A DNA stretch of 64,000 bases from Peteryoungia wuzhouensis. Its GTDB lineage: Bacteria > Pseudomonadota > Alphaproteobacteria > Rhizobiales > Rhizobiaceae. Every line of letters begins with the position of its first letter. Position 1 is the first letter of the stretch. The stretch covers positions 194,742 through 258,741 of the forward strand of contig NZ_QJRY01000007.1 in NCBI RefSeq assembly GCF_003205195.1, written 5' to 3'. The notes below the pieces were generated by a model that worked only from the letters and a program-made list of their open reading frames with translations, made no database searches and was not told the DNA's origin. The translations under genes were made by a program, and so were the position numbers. Shown here piece by piece: positions 36,020 through 44,968 of the stretch.

Positions 36020-38983
36020 TTACTTCGAGACCAGGCAGGTACCGCCCGCCGAGCGATATTGCTCGCAGAGCGCCACAGCGGCATCCTTGGTGCCGGCAAC
36101 GATACGGACACGGTAATAGGTGCCCTTGCCGGGGATGTCAGCCTGGCGGATCTCGTAGGGTTTGCCGGCCAGAACGCCAAACTTCGACGACAGGCTGCGA
36201 TAGCTGCGCTGGGCTTCGGCTTCCGATGGCAAGGACGCGATCTGGATTCCGTAGCTGCCAGCGGGTGCGGCGGCAGGTGCCGCCGCCGGGCTTGCGGCCG
36301 CAGTTTCGGTCGGTGCCGGTGCAGGGGTCGCCGCCGGCTTGGACGGGCGCAGATTGCCCTGATCGGTCACGGTGCCAACGACATTCACCGGCTGGTCGGA
36401 CGGACGCATGGTCGGGATCGGTGCGTTGACGGCCGGAGCGGCATTGTCTTCGACCGCCGAGGCGGCAGCGATCTCGGCAACAGACTGCGGCGCGGTTTCG
36501 GCCGTTGCCGTTGCCGGGTTTGTCGCAGGCGCTGTGGACGCCGTGGTCGCAGCCGGCGTGGCCGCTGCGGTATCCGCCGGCGCGTTCGGGTTGACGACCC
36601 GTGTCTCCACCGTCTTCACGGCGTCGTTGCTCTTTGCCGAAGGCACGCTCGGAGCGGCCAGAACGGCCGGCGTTGAAGCCGGTGCGGCAGCCGTCGTCGA
36701 GGACGGTGCGGTCGCGGCAGGAGCCGTTTCGGCCGGCACTTCCTGCGCCACCAATGTGCCATCGGGACGCACGATCATCGTCCGCACCTTACGCGGCGTG
36801 ATCGTTGCCGGATCTTCTGCGGCAGCTGCCGTTTCCTGCGGCTGGCCGTCGGGCAGCAGACGCGGATCCTCGGTCTCGCCCACCGGCGTTGCCGCAGCGT
36901 CGTTTTCACCTTCGAGCGGCATGGTCTCGGGGATCAGTGTCCGCTGCACCACGTCGACAGGCTCCTCTTCCGAGGAGATCAGGCTGGTCTGCTTGGGATC
37001 TTCGACGCCATTGCCGGCCACGCGATCGTAGACGGCCTTGTCCTGGTTCGGAACGGATTTGCCGCCCGGATTTTCCGGCACGATCTTCACCGGCGTCTTG
37101 TCGGCAGCGATGATCTGCGGTTCGCCGCCCGACAGGCTACCAACCGCGCCGTTGCCGAGCCAGGCATAAAGGCCACCGCCCCCCGCCAGCAGCAGCAACA
37201 CGGCCGTGCCGGTTATCAGATAAGGCTTGATGCGCCGGAAGCGGAAGCCCTGAGCCTCGCCGGCGATGGTGATATGACCACGGCTTTCGGGGTCGATCGC
37301 GCGGGTGGTGCTGAGCGAGCTGCGCAGATCTTCTTCCAGCGCCTTTTCGAAGGCATCGAAATCGTCGAGCGGAGCCGCTGCTGCGCGCGCGGGCGGAGTG
37401 TCGGCCACAACACGGCTATTGCCGAATGTCTTTGCCGGCGTCGGCGGTGCAACCGGCTCTTCAAACAGCGTCGCCAGTTCGGCATCGATATCGATGTCGT
37501 ATTCCGACTGAACCGGGGCCGCCGGGCGGTTTTCGGTGACGGGCACCTCAGGCACGTCCAGCGCACCCACGCTTTCGAGATGATCTTCCTGCTCGGAGAT
37601 TTCCGAAGGATCGAAACCGAAGCCGTCATCGACGGAATAGGCTGGCGGGACATAAGCCTGCTGGACAATGGGCTGCGGGGCCGGTGCCAGCGGTTGAGCA
37701 GCCGGTTGCGGCCGCATAGGCGCCGCCACGGCAGACGGCGCAGAACTGCCGGCGTCTGGGGTAAAGCGCATGTCCGGTTCGACACGACGGGGAGAAACCG
37801 GTGCAGCAACCGAAGGCCAGGCTGCGGCAACCACAGGCGCGGCAGCAGCCGCGGCCGTCACTGCGGCATAAGCCGGGAGCGCCGCTTCAATCGCCAAAGG
37901 TTTTGCAGCCGGCGCAACGGGCGCCACAGGTTCGATTTCCGAGAGATCGAGCGCCAGATCGAGTTCATCCAGCTTCAACTCGAAATCCTGATCGCCGAAC
38001 GGATCGAAATCATCGTCCGACACCGGCTCGGCAACATTCCTGACTGGTGCCGTCGCGGTGGCGGACGGTGCAGCATCCAGTTCATCGTCAAGCGACAGGT
38101 CTGCGGAAAAGTCGAAGGAGAAATCCGGCTCGTTGCGGGTGCTTACCTGCGGGGCGGGCTCCGCTTTCGGCGCAGCAGAGAAGGATCCGGAACCGGCAGC
38201 CTCGACCGGCAGATCGGCCAAATCAGGACCAACGATGCTCGATGTCTGCCCCTCAGGCTCACCAAAGGAGAAAGCGCCCGTCGCCCATTCGAAGACGGGT
38301 TCCTGGCTGACGGCGGGCGCGGCCACCGGCTGCGCCTCGACCTTGGCGACAACAGGTGCCTCAACCTCGGGGGCAAGCGCTTCGATGCGCGGCGACAGTT
38401 CGGGCTCTGCGCGACGAACCGGCTGAACCTGTGCCGAAAAATTGGCAAGCGGCAGTCGCAGACGGGGCTGCTCGACCTGATGCGACGGCACAGGGCGAAT
38501 ATCGGCATCGGCGACAGCCAGCTCAAGCTCGTCCGCAAGATCGTAGGAAATGGCAGGCTCAGGCGCCGGCTGCACCTCCGCCACCAGCGGCTCTTCATAC
38601 CGCTCGACGGCAGCCGAAGAGACCGGCGGAGCATAAGACGGAATATCGACGTCGAAGTCGGACGCGGCAGGCTCAAAGCTCGGCTCTTCGCGCACCGAGG
38701 CCTGCACCGGAGAGATGGGCGCGTGCGGAACGACAGGCTCCGGCGCGCGCATGTCCGGCATGGACGACGAAGGCTGCTCATAGCCTTCGAACTCGCGCAT
38801 CAGCTCGTCTTCAAGATTGAATTCGCTCGACGACATGTCAGGCGCCGGCGGCAGCGACACAACAGGCTCGCGCTTCAGCGGCTGATCAAAGCCGACAATA
38901 CGGGCAAGCTCCGCCAACGGATCGTCATCCGCGAAACCATCGCCCTGCGATCGAATGCTGTTTGCAGCCTGCTGCTGTACCAT
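36020..38983 (-). CDS. Large single-span protein with C-terminal SPOR domain
   Basis: A 987-residue bitopic protein. The first ~590 residues are acidic, proline/alanine-rich and probably disordered in the cytoplasm. One transmembrane helix follows (ITGTAVLLLLAGGGGLYAWL, near residue 600), then a low-complexity periplasmic linker. The last 80 residues form a SPOR domain (GSYGIQIASLPSEAEAQ), which binds denuded glycan strands at the septum or growth pole. I chose the ATG at 38983; an in-frame GTG four codons earlier is possible. Its place between argS and nagZ is conserved in Rhizobiales. The role is probably cell division or polar growth. Confidence 0.9.
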   Translation of the reverse strand: MVQQQAANSIRSQGDGFADDDPLAELARIVGFDQPLKREPVVSLPPAPDMSSSEFNLEDELMREFEGYEQPSSSMPDMRAPEPVVPHAPISPVQASVREEPSFEPAASDFDVDIPSYAPPVSSAAVERYEEPLVAEVQPAPEPAISYDLADELELAVADADIRPVPSHQVEQPRLRLPLANFSAQVQPVRRAEPELSPRIEALAPEVEAPVVAKVEAQPVAAPAVSQEPVFEWATGAFSFGEPEGQTSSIVGPDLADLPVEAAGSGSFSAAPKAEPAPQVSTRNEPDFSFDFSADLSLDDELDAAPSATATAPVRNVAEPVSDDDFDPFGDQDFELKLDELDLALDLSEIEPVAPVAPAAKPLAIEAALPAYAAVTAAAAAAPVVAAAWPSVAAPVSPRRVEPDMRFTPDAGSSAPSAVAAPMRPQPAAQPLAPAPQPIVQQAYVPPAYSVDDGFGFDPSEISEQEDHLESVGALDVPEVPVTENRPAAPVQSEYDIDIDAELATLFEEPVAPPTPAKTFGNSRVVADTPPARAAAAPLDDFDAFEKALEEDLRSSLSTTRAIDPESRGHITIAGEAQGFRFRRIKPYLITGTAVLLLLAGGGGLYAWLGNGAVGSLSGGEPQIIAADKTPVKIVPENPGGKSVPNQDKAVYDRVAGNGVEDPKQTSLISSEEEPVDVVQRTLIPETMPLEGENDAAATPVGETEDPRLLPDGQPQETAAAAEDPATITPRKVRTMIVRPDGTLVAQEVPAETAPAATAPSSTTAAAPASTPAVLAAPSVPSAKSNDAVKTVETRVVNPNAPADTAAATPAATTASTAPATNPATATAETAPQSVAEIAAASAVEDNAAPAVNAPIPTMRPSDQPVNVVGTVTDQGNLRPSKPAATPAPAPTETAAASPAAAPAAAPAGSYGIQIASLPSEAEAQRSYRSLSSKFGVLAGKPYEIRQADIPGKGTYYRVRIVAGTKDAAVALCEQYRSAGGTCLVSK

Positions 38984-39048
38984 ACCCTGTTCCACTCACT
39001 TACGCGACCATACGCCTGCCAGCGCAATGTGGGGAATTGGTGACACTG

Positions 39049-40809
39049 CTATCGCATCTCAACCGGTGCTTCGGTGCCCGTAATGGCCAGTCCCGATTTC
39101 AACACGGAGGCGACAGCATGCACCAGCCCAAGCCTGGCGATGGTTAATTCTCTATGTTTATCGTTAACAAAGCGTAATTCGGGCGAATCCTTGCCCTTAT
39201 TCCAGTGCGTATGCAGCGAGCTTGCCAGATCATGCAGGTAAAATGCAAGTCGATGCGGCTCTTGCGACAATGCTGCCGCCTCGATCAGGCGCGGATATTC
39301 GGCCAGTTTCGCCACCAGAGCCAGTTCCGTCGGATCTTCGATCTGCCCCATTACGGCACCGGCGAGGTCGAGTGTCTCGATCTCGAGATCGGGGAAGGCT
39401 TCCTTCGCCTGGCGCAGAATCGACATGCAACGGGCATGAGCATACTGCACGTAGAAGACCGGATTGTCCTTCGACTGCTCCGTCACCTTGGCGAAGTCGA
39501 AGTCGAGCGGTTCGGAATTCTTCCGGTAGAGCATCATGAAACGCACCGAATCGCGGCCGACTTCCTCGACCACTTCGCGCAATGTCACGAAATCGCCCGA
39601 GCGCTTCGACATCTTTACCGGCTCGCCGTCGCGGTAGAGCTTAACCAGCTGGCAGAGCAGCACGGTCAGCTTCGACTTGCCTTCGGACACAGCCCGGTTC
39701 ACGGCCTCAAGCCGCTTCACATAGCCGCCATGGTCGGCGCCGAGCACATAGATCATCTCGGAGAAGCCGCGATCGAACTTGTCCTTGAAATAGGCCACGT
39801 CTGCGGCGAAATAGGTGTAGGAGCCATCCGACTTCATCAGCGGCCGGTCGATGTCGTCACCCACTTCGGTCGAGCGGAACAGCGTCTGCTCGCGATCTTC
39901 CCAGTCTTCCGGCAGCTGGCCCTTCGGCGGCGGCAGCGTGCCGCGATAAACGTGGCCCTTGAAGGTGAGGTCATTGATCGCGGTGCGGATCTTCGCGGCA
40001 TTGCTGGCATGCAGCGTGCGCTCCGAGAAGAAGACGTCGTGATGGACGTTGAGCGTCGCTAGATCGTCGCGGATCATCGCCATCATTGCTGCGATCGCCT
40101 TCTCCTTGACGATCGCAAGCATCTCGTCTTCCGGCATGGTCAGGAGCTTGGTGCCGTATTCGGCGGCGAGTTCCTTGCCGACCGGAACGAGGTAGTCGCC
40201 CGGATAGAGGCCGGCCGGGATCTCGCCAATATCCTCACCCAGCGCTTCGCGATAGCGCAGGAAGGCTGAGCGCGCGAGAACGTCGATCTGCGCGCCGGCA
40301 TCGTTGATGTAATATTCCTTGGTGACCTCGTATCCGGCAAAGCCCAGCAGGTTTGCCAGCGTGTCTCCAACCACGGCGCCACGGCAATGGCCGACATGCA
40401 TCGGTCCCGTCGGGTTCGCCGAAACATATTCGACATTGACCTTGTGGCCCTTGCCAACTGGCGAGCGGCCGAAATCGGTGCCTTCCCGGATGATGGTGGC
40501 GAGCAGGCGCTGCCAATAGGCAACCGACAGGCGGATGTTGATGAAGCCGGGGCCGGCCACGCCCACGTCTGCAATGTCAGGGTCCTGCTTCAGCTTCTCG
40601 CCGATCAGATCGGCCAGCGCGCGCGGGTTCATGCCCATGCCTTTGGCCAGCACCATGGCGGCATTGGTCGCGGCGTCGCCATGGCTCGGATCGCGCGGCG
40701 GCTCGACCACGATGCGGCTGAAGTCGAGGCTGTCGCGCTTCTCGCGGACGACCTCGATCTCGTCGAGCGCTGCTTTGATCCGGGTTTCGAAATCGGCGAA
40801 GAGGTTCAT
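39049..40809 (-). CDS. argS: Arginyl-tRNA synthetase
   Basis: A 586-residue class I aminoacyl-tRNA synthetase. The HIGH-type motif is [13 protein letters not shown], the KMSKS-type is [13 protein letters not shown], and the C-terminal DALR anticodon-binding domain fills the last 120 residues. The ATG at 40809 has CAGGGA upstream, while an ATG 15 bases earlier lacks one. The last ~20 codons are less GC-rich than the rest. It follows the dGTPase-like gene by 59 bases. Confidence 0.97.
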   Translation of the reverse strand: MNLFADFETRIKAALDEIEVVREKRDSLDFSRIVVEPPRDPSHGDAATNAAMVLAKGMGMNPRALADLIGEKLKQDPDIADVGVAGPGFINIRLSVAYWQRLLATIIREGTDFGRSPVGKGHKVNVEYVSANPTGPMHVGHCRGAVVGDTLANLLGFAGYEVTKEYYINDAGAQIDVLARSAFLRYREALGEDIGEIPAGLYPGDYLVPVGKELAAEYGTKLLTMPEDEMLAIVKEKAIAAMMAMIRDDLATLNVHHDVFFSERTLHASNAAKIRTAINDLTFKGHVYRGTLPPPKGQLPEDWEDREQTLFRSTEVGDDIDRPLMKSDGSYTYFAADVAYFKDKFDRGFSEMIYVLGADHGGYVKRLEAVNRAVSEGKSKLTVLLCQLVKLYRDGEPVKMSKRSGDFVTLREVVEEVGRDSVRFMMLYRKNSEPLDFDFAKVTEQSKDNPVFYVQYAHARCMSILRQAKEAFPDLEIETLDLAGAVMGQIEDPTELALVAKLAEYPRLIEAAALSQEPHRLAFYLHDLASSLHTHWNKGKDSPELRFVNDKHRELTIARLGLVHAVASVLKSGLAITGTEAPVEMR

Positions 40810-40868
40810 GGCATATCCCTGCATGCAGGCGGATTTCCGGCTGCATTCCTTCAGAATTTGTCGGCTGA

Positions 40869-42086
40869 CTATCGTAATTCAGGAGTCCGGTCAAACAGCT
40901 CGCGATGCACGCGCACCGCGTAGGTGTCCGTCATGCCCGCAAGGTAGTCGGCAACATGGCGTGCCTTCTGGCCGTCGTTCAGGCCCGAAATATGGTTCAC
41001 CCAGAAGTGACTCTTCATCAGCTTCGGATCGGCCATATAGGCGGTGAAGAGATCGGTGACGATCTCGGCCGCTGCCGCGCGGATCCGCATGATGTCGGGG
41101 TGCCGGTAGATCCGGCTGAACAGCAGTTTCTTGATTGCCTTGTCGGTTTCGGCCATCTGGTCGGAAAAGGTGGCAATCGTCATCGAGGCCGCGCGCACAT
41201 CCTCGACACTTTGCGGCTCGACCGCCCTCAGTCGATCCTGAGCCACGCCGATCACATCCTCGACCATGCGGGTGATCTGCCGGCGCATGATCTCGTGGGT
41301 GAACCTGTCAGGGTCGAGATGCGGATAGCGATCGCGGACCTCTTTCATCAGACCGGCGAGGAAAGGCACGTCTTCCAGCATCTCGAAATTGAGATAACCG
41401 GAGCGCAGGCCATCGTCGATGTCATGCGTGTTGTAGGCGATGTCGTCGGCAATGGCCGCGACCTGGGCCTCAAGTCCGGCAAAGCTCGACAACTCCAGAT
41501 CGTGGATCTCGCAATAGTCGAGGATCGGCTGCGGAACCGGACCGCGCGTGCCCTGCCCGTCCTTGGTCAGCAGCGGACCATTGTGCTTGACCAGGCCTTC
41601 CAGCGTCTCCCAGGTGAGGTTCAGCCCGTCGAAATCCGCATACCGGCGCTCCAGCTTGGTGACGATGCGCAGCGACTGGGCATTGTGATCGAAGCCGCCA
41701 TAGGGTTTCAGCACCTCGTGCAGCGCATCTTCGCCCGTGTGACCGAAAGGCGTGTGGCCGAAGTCGTGGACGAGCGCCACACCTTCCGCGAGATCCTCGT
41801 CGAGCTTCAGGGCACGCGCCAGCGCACGGGCGATCTGGGCCACCTCGATCGTGTGGGTGAGCCGGGTGCGGTAGTGATCGCCATCCGGGCCGATGAAGAC
41901 CTGGGTCTTATGCTTCAGACGGCGAAAGGCAGTCGTATGGACGATCCGGTCGCGGTCGCGCTGAAACTCGGAGCGCGTGAGGCTGCCGCCCTCTTCGAAG
42001 AGCCGGCCACGGCTTTTCCACGGATCGGTGGCGTATACCGCCCGCTGCCCGGTGCCGAATCCCAGTGCTGCTTGATCGATCGTCAT
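40869..42086 (-). CDS. Deoxyguanosinetriphosphate triphosphohydrolase-like protein
   Basis: A 405-residue HD-domain dNTPase of the type-2 dGTPase-like family. It hydrolyses dNTPs to the nucleoside and triphosphate and may tune dNTP pools. The metal-binding residues are visible: [14 protein letters not shown], then the HD pair in [15 protein letters not shown], and a later YNTHDIDDG. The ATG at 42086 ([11 protein letters not shown]) is the usual start. argS follows downstream. Confidence 0.91.
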   Translation of the reverse strand: MTIDQAALGFGTGQRAVYATDPWKSRGRLFEEGGSLTRSEFQRDRDRIVHTTAFRRLKHKTQVFIGPDGDHYRTRLTHTIEVAQIARALARALKLDEDLAEGVALVHDFGHTPFGHTGEDALHEVLKPYGGFDHNAQSLRIVTKLERRYADFDGLNLTWETLEGLVKHNGPLLTKDGQGTRGPVPQPILDYCEIHDLELSSFAGLEAQVAAIADDIAYNTHDIDDGLRSGYLNFEMLEDVPFLAGLMKEVRDRYPHLDPDRFTHEIMRRQITRMVEDVIGVAQDRLRAVEPQSVEDVRAASMTIATFSDQMAETDKAIKKLLFSRIYRHPDIMRIRAAAAEIVTDLFTAYMADPKLMKSHFWVNHISGLNDGQKARHVADYLAGMTDTYAVRVHRELFDRTPELR

Positions 42087-42282
42087 GCCTGTGCCGCCTG
42101 CTCCCCATTGACGCAACTCTTGTGCCTTCATACCTATAGCGGACAAAGCCGCAAGGCGATGCGGGTTGCGAACCGATTTCGGGCCGCCGCGCCGGATCAA
42201 AAATCGCGCTTTTGCGTGACAATGCGGTGATTTGCGAAGAAAAGACCGTTTTCACCGGGCCTTGAACCCGGCAGGAGGCCGA

Positions 42283-42615
42283 ATGAGCACCGAGACCGTC
42301 ACCCTTTCCGAAGCCGCAGCGAAGCGAATCGCTGCGATCGTCGCGGCCGATGCCGACAAGCAGGCGCTGCGCGTCTCCGTCGAAGGCGGCGGCTGTTCCG
42401 GCTTTTCCTACAAGTTCGACCTCGACCAGCAGCCGGCAAATGACGATATCGTCATCACCCGCGATGGCGCCACCGTGCTGATCGATCCCGTTTCGCTGAT
42501 CTATATGGCCGGATCGGAAATCGACTTCGTCGACAACCTGCTTGGCCAGTCGTTCCAGATCAAGAACCCCAATGCGGTGGCGAGCTGCGGCTGCGGCACC
42601 AGCTTCTCCGTGTGA
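42283..42615 (+). CDS. erpA: A-type Fe-S cluster insertion protein (ErpA/IscA type)
   Basis: A 110-residue HesB/IscA-family carrier. The three cysteines of the family are present: one in EGGGCSGFSYKF and two in ASCGCGTSF. The pattern is closer to ErpA than to the suf-linked carrier at 4609-4989. AGGAGG is 4 bases before the ATG at 42283. Fe-S cargo from the SufBCD system probably passes through it. xthA follows almost without a gap. The ErpA-versus-IscA name is not certain. Confidence 0.88.
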   Translation: MSTETVTLSEAAAKRIAAIVAADADKQALRVSVEGGGCSGFSYKFDLDQQPANDDIVITRDGATVLIDPVSLIYMAGSEIDFVDNLLGQSFQIKNPNAVASCGCGTSFSV

Positions 42616-42621
42616 GTGATG

Positions 42622-43407
42622 ATGAAAATAGCCACCTGGAACATCAACGGCGTCAAGGCGCGCATCGAGAACCTGTGCCAGTGGCTTAAGGACAGTCAAC
42701 CCGACATCGTCTGCCTGCAGGAAATCAAGTCGGTCGACGAGGGGTTTCCGCGGCTCGAGATCGAAGCGCTCGGCTATCACGTCGAGACGCATGGCCAGAA
42801 GGGTTTTAACGGCGTCGCGATCCTCTCCAAACTGAAGCCGGATGAAGTGAACCGCGGCCTGCCGGGCGACGACACCGACGAACAGGCCCGGTTCATCGAA
42901 GGCGTCTTTTCCGTCGATGGTGGCGTCGTGCGCGTCTGCTCGCTCTATCTGCCCAATGGCAACCCGTCCGACGATCCGGTCAAATACCCTTACAAGCTTG
43001 CCTGGATGGCGCGTCTCGAAGCCTTTGCGCGCGACCGCATGGCGCTCGAGGAGCCATTGATCCTGGCCGGCGACTACAATGTCATCCCCGAACCGCATGA
43101 CGCAAAAGACCCGAGCCAGTGGGTGACCGATGCGCTGTTCCTGCCCCAGACGCGCGCCGCCTTCCGGCGCCTGGAAAACCTCGGCTTCGTCGATGCCGTT
43201 CGCGCCACCACGGACGAGGCGCCTCTCTTTTCCTTCTGGGATTATCAGGCCGGCGCCTGGCAGAAGAATAACGGCATCCGCATCGATCACCTGATGCTGT
43301 CGCCGGAAGCGTCAGACCGGCTGCGTTCGGCCGAGATCGAAAAACATGTGCGGGCCTGGGAAAAGCCGTCGGATCATGTGCCTGTCGCCGGCTATTTCAA
43401 CTTCTAG
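42622..43407 (+). CDS. xthA: Exodeoxyribonuclease III / AP endonuclease
   Basis: A 261-residue Mg-dependent endonuclease/exonuclease/phosphatase-fold enzyme for base-excision repair. Active-site segments are intact: WNINGVKAR at the N-terminus, LQEIK, AGDYNVIPEPHD, IDHLMLSP and the terminal SDHVPV. Three starts are adjacent (GTG 42616, ATG 42619, ATG 42622). I chose the last because it gives the usual MKIATWNING, but no ribosome site decides this. It is coupled to the upstream Fe-S carrier. Confidence 0.94.
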   Translation: MKIATWNINGVKARIENLCQWLKDSQPDIVCLQEIKSVDEGFPRLEIEALGYHVETHGQKGFNGVAILSKLKPDEVNRGLPGDDTDEQARFIEGVFSVDGGVVRVCSLYLPNGNPSDDPVKYPYKLAWMARLEAFARDRMALEEPLILAGDYNVIPEPHDAKDPSQWVTDALFLPQTRAAFRRLENLGFVDAVRATTDEAPLFSFWDYQAGAWQKNNGIRIDHLMLSPEASDRLRSAEIEKHVRAWEKPSDHVPVAGYFNF

Positions 43408-43508
43408 ATCATTTCCGTATTTCATGGAAACACGGAAATGATCTAACCCTTTGTTATTACGCAATTCCGAACGCGAAACCGGTTTCCACTTTCGCTGGAA
43501 TTGCTCTA
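43406..43508. repeat. RIME-like rhizobial intergenic mosaic element
   Basis: About 103 bases with two palindromes. The first is a perfect 13-bp inverted repeat (43406-43418 with 43432-43444, type ATTTCCGT...ACGGAAAT). The second is GCAATTCC (43461-43468) paired with GGAATTGC (43497-43504). Layout and text fit the RIME family of repeats in Rhizobium and Agrobacterium. It begins at the xthA stop codon. Confidence 0.8.
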
Positions 43509-43538
43509 GACACCCGCCTGACGATATGCCGAAAACGC

Positions 43539-43568
43539 AAAAAGGACGCCCAGCCGGCGTCCTTTTTT
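43539..43568. terminator. Bidirectional terminator between xthA and exoR
   Basis: A perfect 12-bp A-rich/GC stem (43539-43550 with 43556-43567) is flanked by A and T runs, so it can serve both convergent genes. It lies just before the exoR stop at 43616. Confidence 0.85.
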
Positions 43569-43615
43569 GTTTTCTATGCCCCTTCGCGGAGCCTGGTTTC
43601 CACCAGAGACGGACG

Positions 43616-44410
43616 TCAGTCGCCCTGTTCGTAGACCTTCGGTGCGAGCACCACGGCGACGCGCCGGTCTTCCTCCGACGCCAGAGAGAAAGCGTGCTCC
43701 TGCAGATCCTGCATCCAGGGACAATCCTTGGGATTGCAGCGATCCAGCGCCGCCGTCAGGAAAGCAAGACCGCGAACCGTCTGCCCCTCTTCGAAGAGCA
43801 CATTGCCGAAGACGGACATGGCGCCGGCATGGCCGCTCTTGCGGGCAAGGTTCAGCCACTTCTTGGCCTGCTGGACGTTGACGCTGCCGCCCTCGCCCGC
43901 CAGGATCATGCGGGCCAGCTGGAACTGCGCCTCCGGCACCCCGAAGGTCGAGGCCACCTGGAAATAGATCTGGCGCGCCTGGGCGAGATCGGCCTTGACC
44001 GGCGTCTCGGGAATACCCTGGCGATAGTAGCGGGCCAAAGACAGAAGCGCATTGACGAAGAAGCCGGTGTCTTCCGAACCGGGTTCGATCCCCTGGTTGG
44101 CGATTTCGGCATAGATCTTGAACGCTTCGAAGTCGTTCTCGACGACCCCGTCACCGGCGGCATACATATTGGCGAGCGCCCAGCGCGAACCGGTATGGCC
44201 CTTCTCGGCCGCGTAGCGATAGGCTTCGACGGCCTCCTGCTTCTGGCCCTTCTTGTAGGCGTTGAAGCCGAACTTGAAGAGATCGAACGGGCCGGACTCC
44301 TTGTTGACGCCGGCGTTCATGTCGAAGGCCTGTGCCGACGGGCTCAGAGACAGCAGAAATGCGGTCGCCGTCAGAAGTAGAGCCGAAGACTTCCAGTCCC
44401 TTATCCGCAT
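43616..44410 (-). CDS. exoR: ExoR, periplasmic Sel1-repeat regulator of exopolysaccharide and motility
   Basis: A 264-residue secreted protein with a signal peptide (residues 1-28, ending SAQAFD) and a series of Sel1-type TPR repeats, for example AYRYAAEKGHTGSRWALANMY and KKWLNLARKSGHAGAMSVFGN. It closely matches Sinorhizobium ExoR as I remember it. There it inhibits the ExoS sensor in the periplasm and so represses succinoglycan synthesis and supports motility. I chose the ATG at 44410 at the signal peptide; ATGs at 44434 and 44443 are in frame but add a non-signal extension. The upstream 500 bases hold no confident gene. Confidence 0.93.
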   Translation of the reverse strand: MRIRDWKSSALLLTATAFLLSLSPSAQAFDMNAGVNKESGPFDLFKFGFNAYKKGQKQEAVEAYRYAAEKGHTGSRWALANMYAAGDGVVENDFEAFKIYAEIANQGIEPGSEDTGFFVNALLSLARYYRQGIPETPVKADLAQARQIYFQVASTFGVPEAQFQLARMILAGEGGSVNVQQAKKWLNLARKSGHAGAMSVFGNVLFEEGQTVRGLAFLTAALDRCNPKDCPWMQDLQEHAFSLASEEDRRVAVVLAPKVYEQGD

Positions 44411-44442
44411 GGTTGCGTCGTTCTTCCAAGACATGACTGACA

Positions 44443-44823
44443 TCACGACACCCGCCCCGCCGCCATGGCCAGACCAAATGCGTCCGATGTGAAGATACCG
44501 CGAGATGGATGAACGGAGGGTTCATAACCAATCTCGATATCATGGCGATCGATGCGCCACCGTTGCTTATCATCTAACATGACGAAGAGAGTAGAACCGA
44601 TTTCCGGCAAGACTGGGACGCTCGATATTTCGTGCATCCGTTCGTTGTCCGGAACCACCGACCGCTCCCCGAAAGCGACCGAAACCATTTGTATTCGAAC
44701 CCTATTTTCGCCCCTGAGGCTCATTCTCAACTCACACACCACCCGAAGGCCACCCGCCGGAAACAGCGCCCCGCCGTCTCTGGGGATCACCGGTGCTCTT
44801 CGTTTGTGGCGGGAAATGGACAA
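44443..44823 (-). CDS. Doubtful open frame of 126 codons upstream of exoR
   Basis: An open frame of 126 codons on the exoR strand that ends where the in-frame exoR extension begins. No family is recognised. It uses rare codons (AGA, AGG, CGA, ATA, TTA) more than its neighbours and its third positions are less GC-rich. It could be a young or transferred gene, or chance translation of the exoR leader region. An overlapping plus-strand frame is no better. I see no good ribosome site and leave it as a candidate only. Confidence 0.25.
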   Translation of the reverse strand: MSISRHKRRAPVIPRDGGALFPAGGLRVVCELRMSLRGENRVRIQMVSVAFGERSVVPDNERMHEISSVPVLPEIGSTLFVMLDDKQRWRIDRHDIEIGYEPSVHPSRGIFTSDAFGLAMAAGRVS

Positions 44824-44920
44824 ATTGGGCGCAACCCGATCCTGCCATCAAGGATAGAGTCAATGTTGCAGAATCAACACATTCCGGAAAGCTGAAAAAC
44901 ACGTGAGGCCTGGCCGAAAC
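44824..44920. other. Intergenic stretch upstream of exoR
   Basis: With the preceding doubtful frame this makes about 510 bases (44411-44920) between exoR and the FadL-like gene with no convincing gene. It is relatively AT-rich and should hold the exoR promoter. I could not assign a clear -35/-10 pair. Confidence 0.4.
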
Positions 44921-44947
44921 GAAAGAAGCCCGGACAAGCCGGGCTTC
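44921..44947 (-). terminator. Terminator after the FadL-like gene
   Basis: A perfect 9-bp stem (44939-44947 with 44925-44933) with a 5-base loop is followed on the minus strand by TTTCGTTTC. It lies 21 bases after the stop. Confidence 0.7.
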
Positions 44948-44968
44948 GATCAACGGTTTAAACGAAGA

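Noticed and set aside
37274..39043. A 589-codon Arg-rich frame opposite the SPOR gene
   Set aside because: Antisense of the low-complexity region of the SPOR protein, which produces long open frames by composition.
43406..43508. A CRISPR-like repeat unit
   Set aside because: The two palindromes occur once and have no regular spacers; they match a RIME element instead.
44552..44857. A 101-codon plus-strand frame upstream of exoR
   Set aside because: No ribosome site, unusual codons, and an opposing frame of similar quality; no family resemblance.
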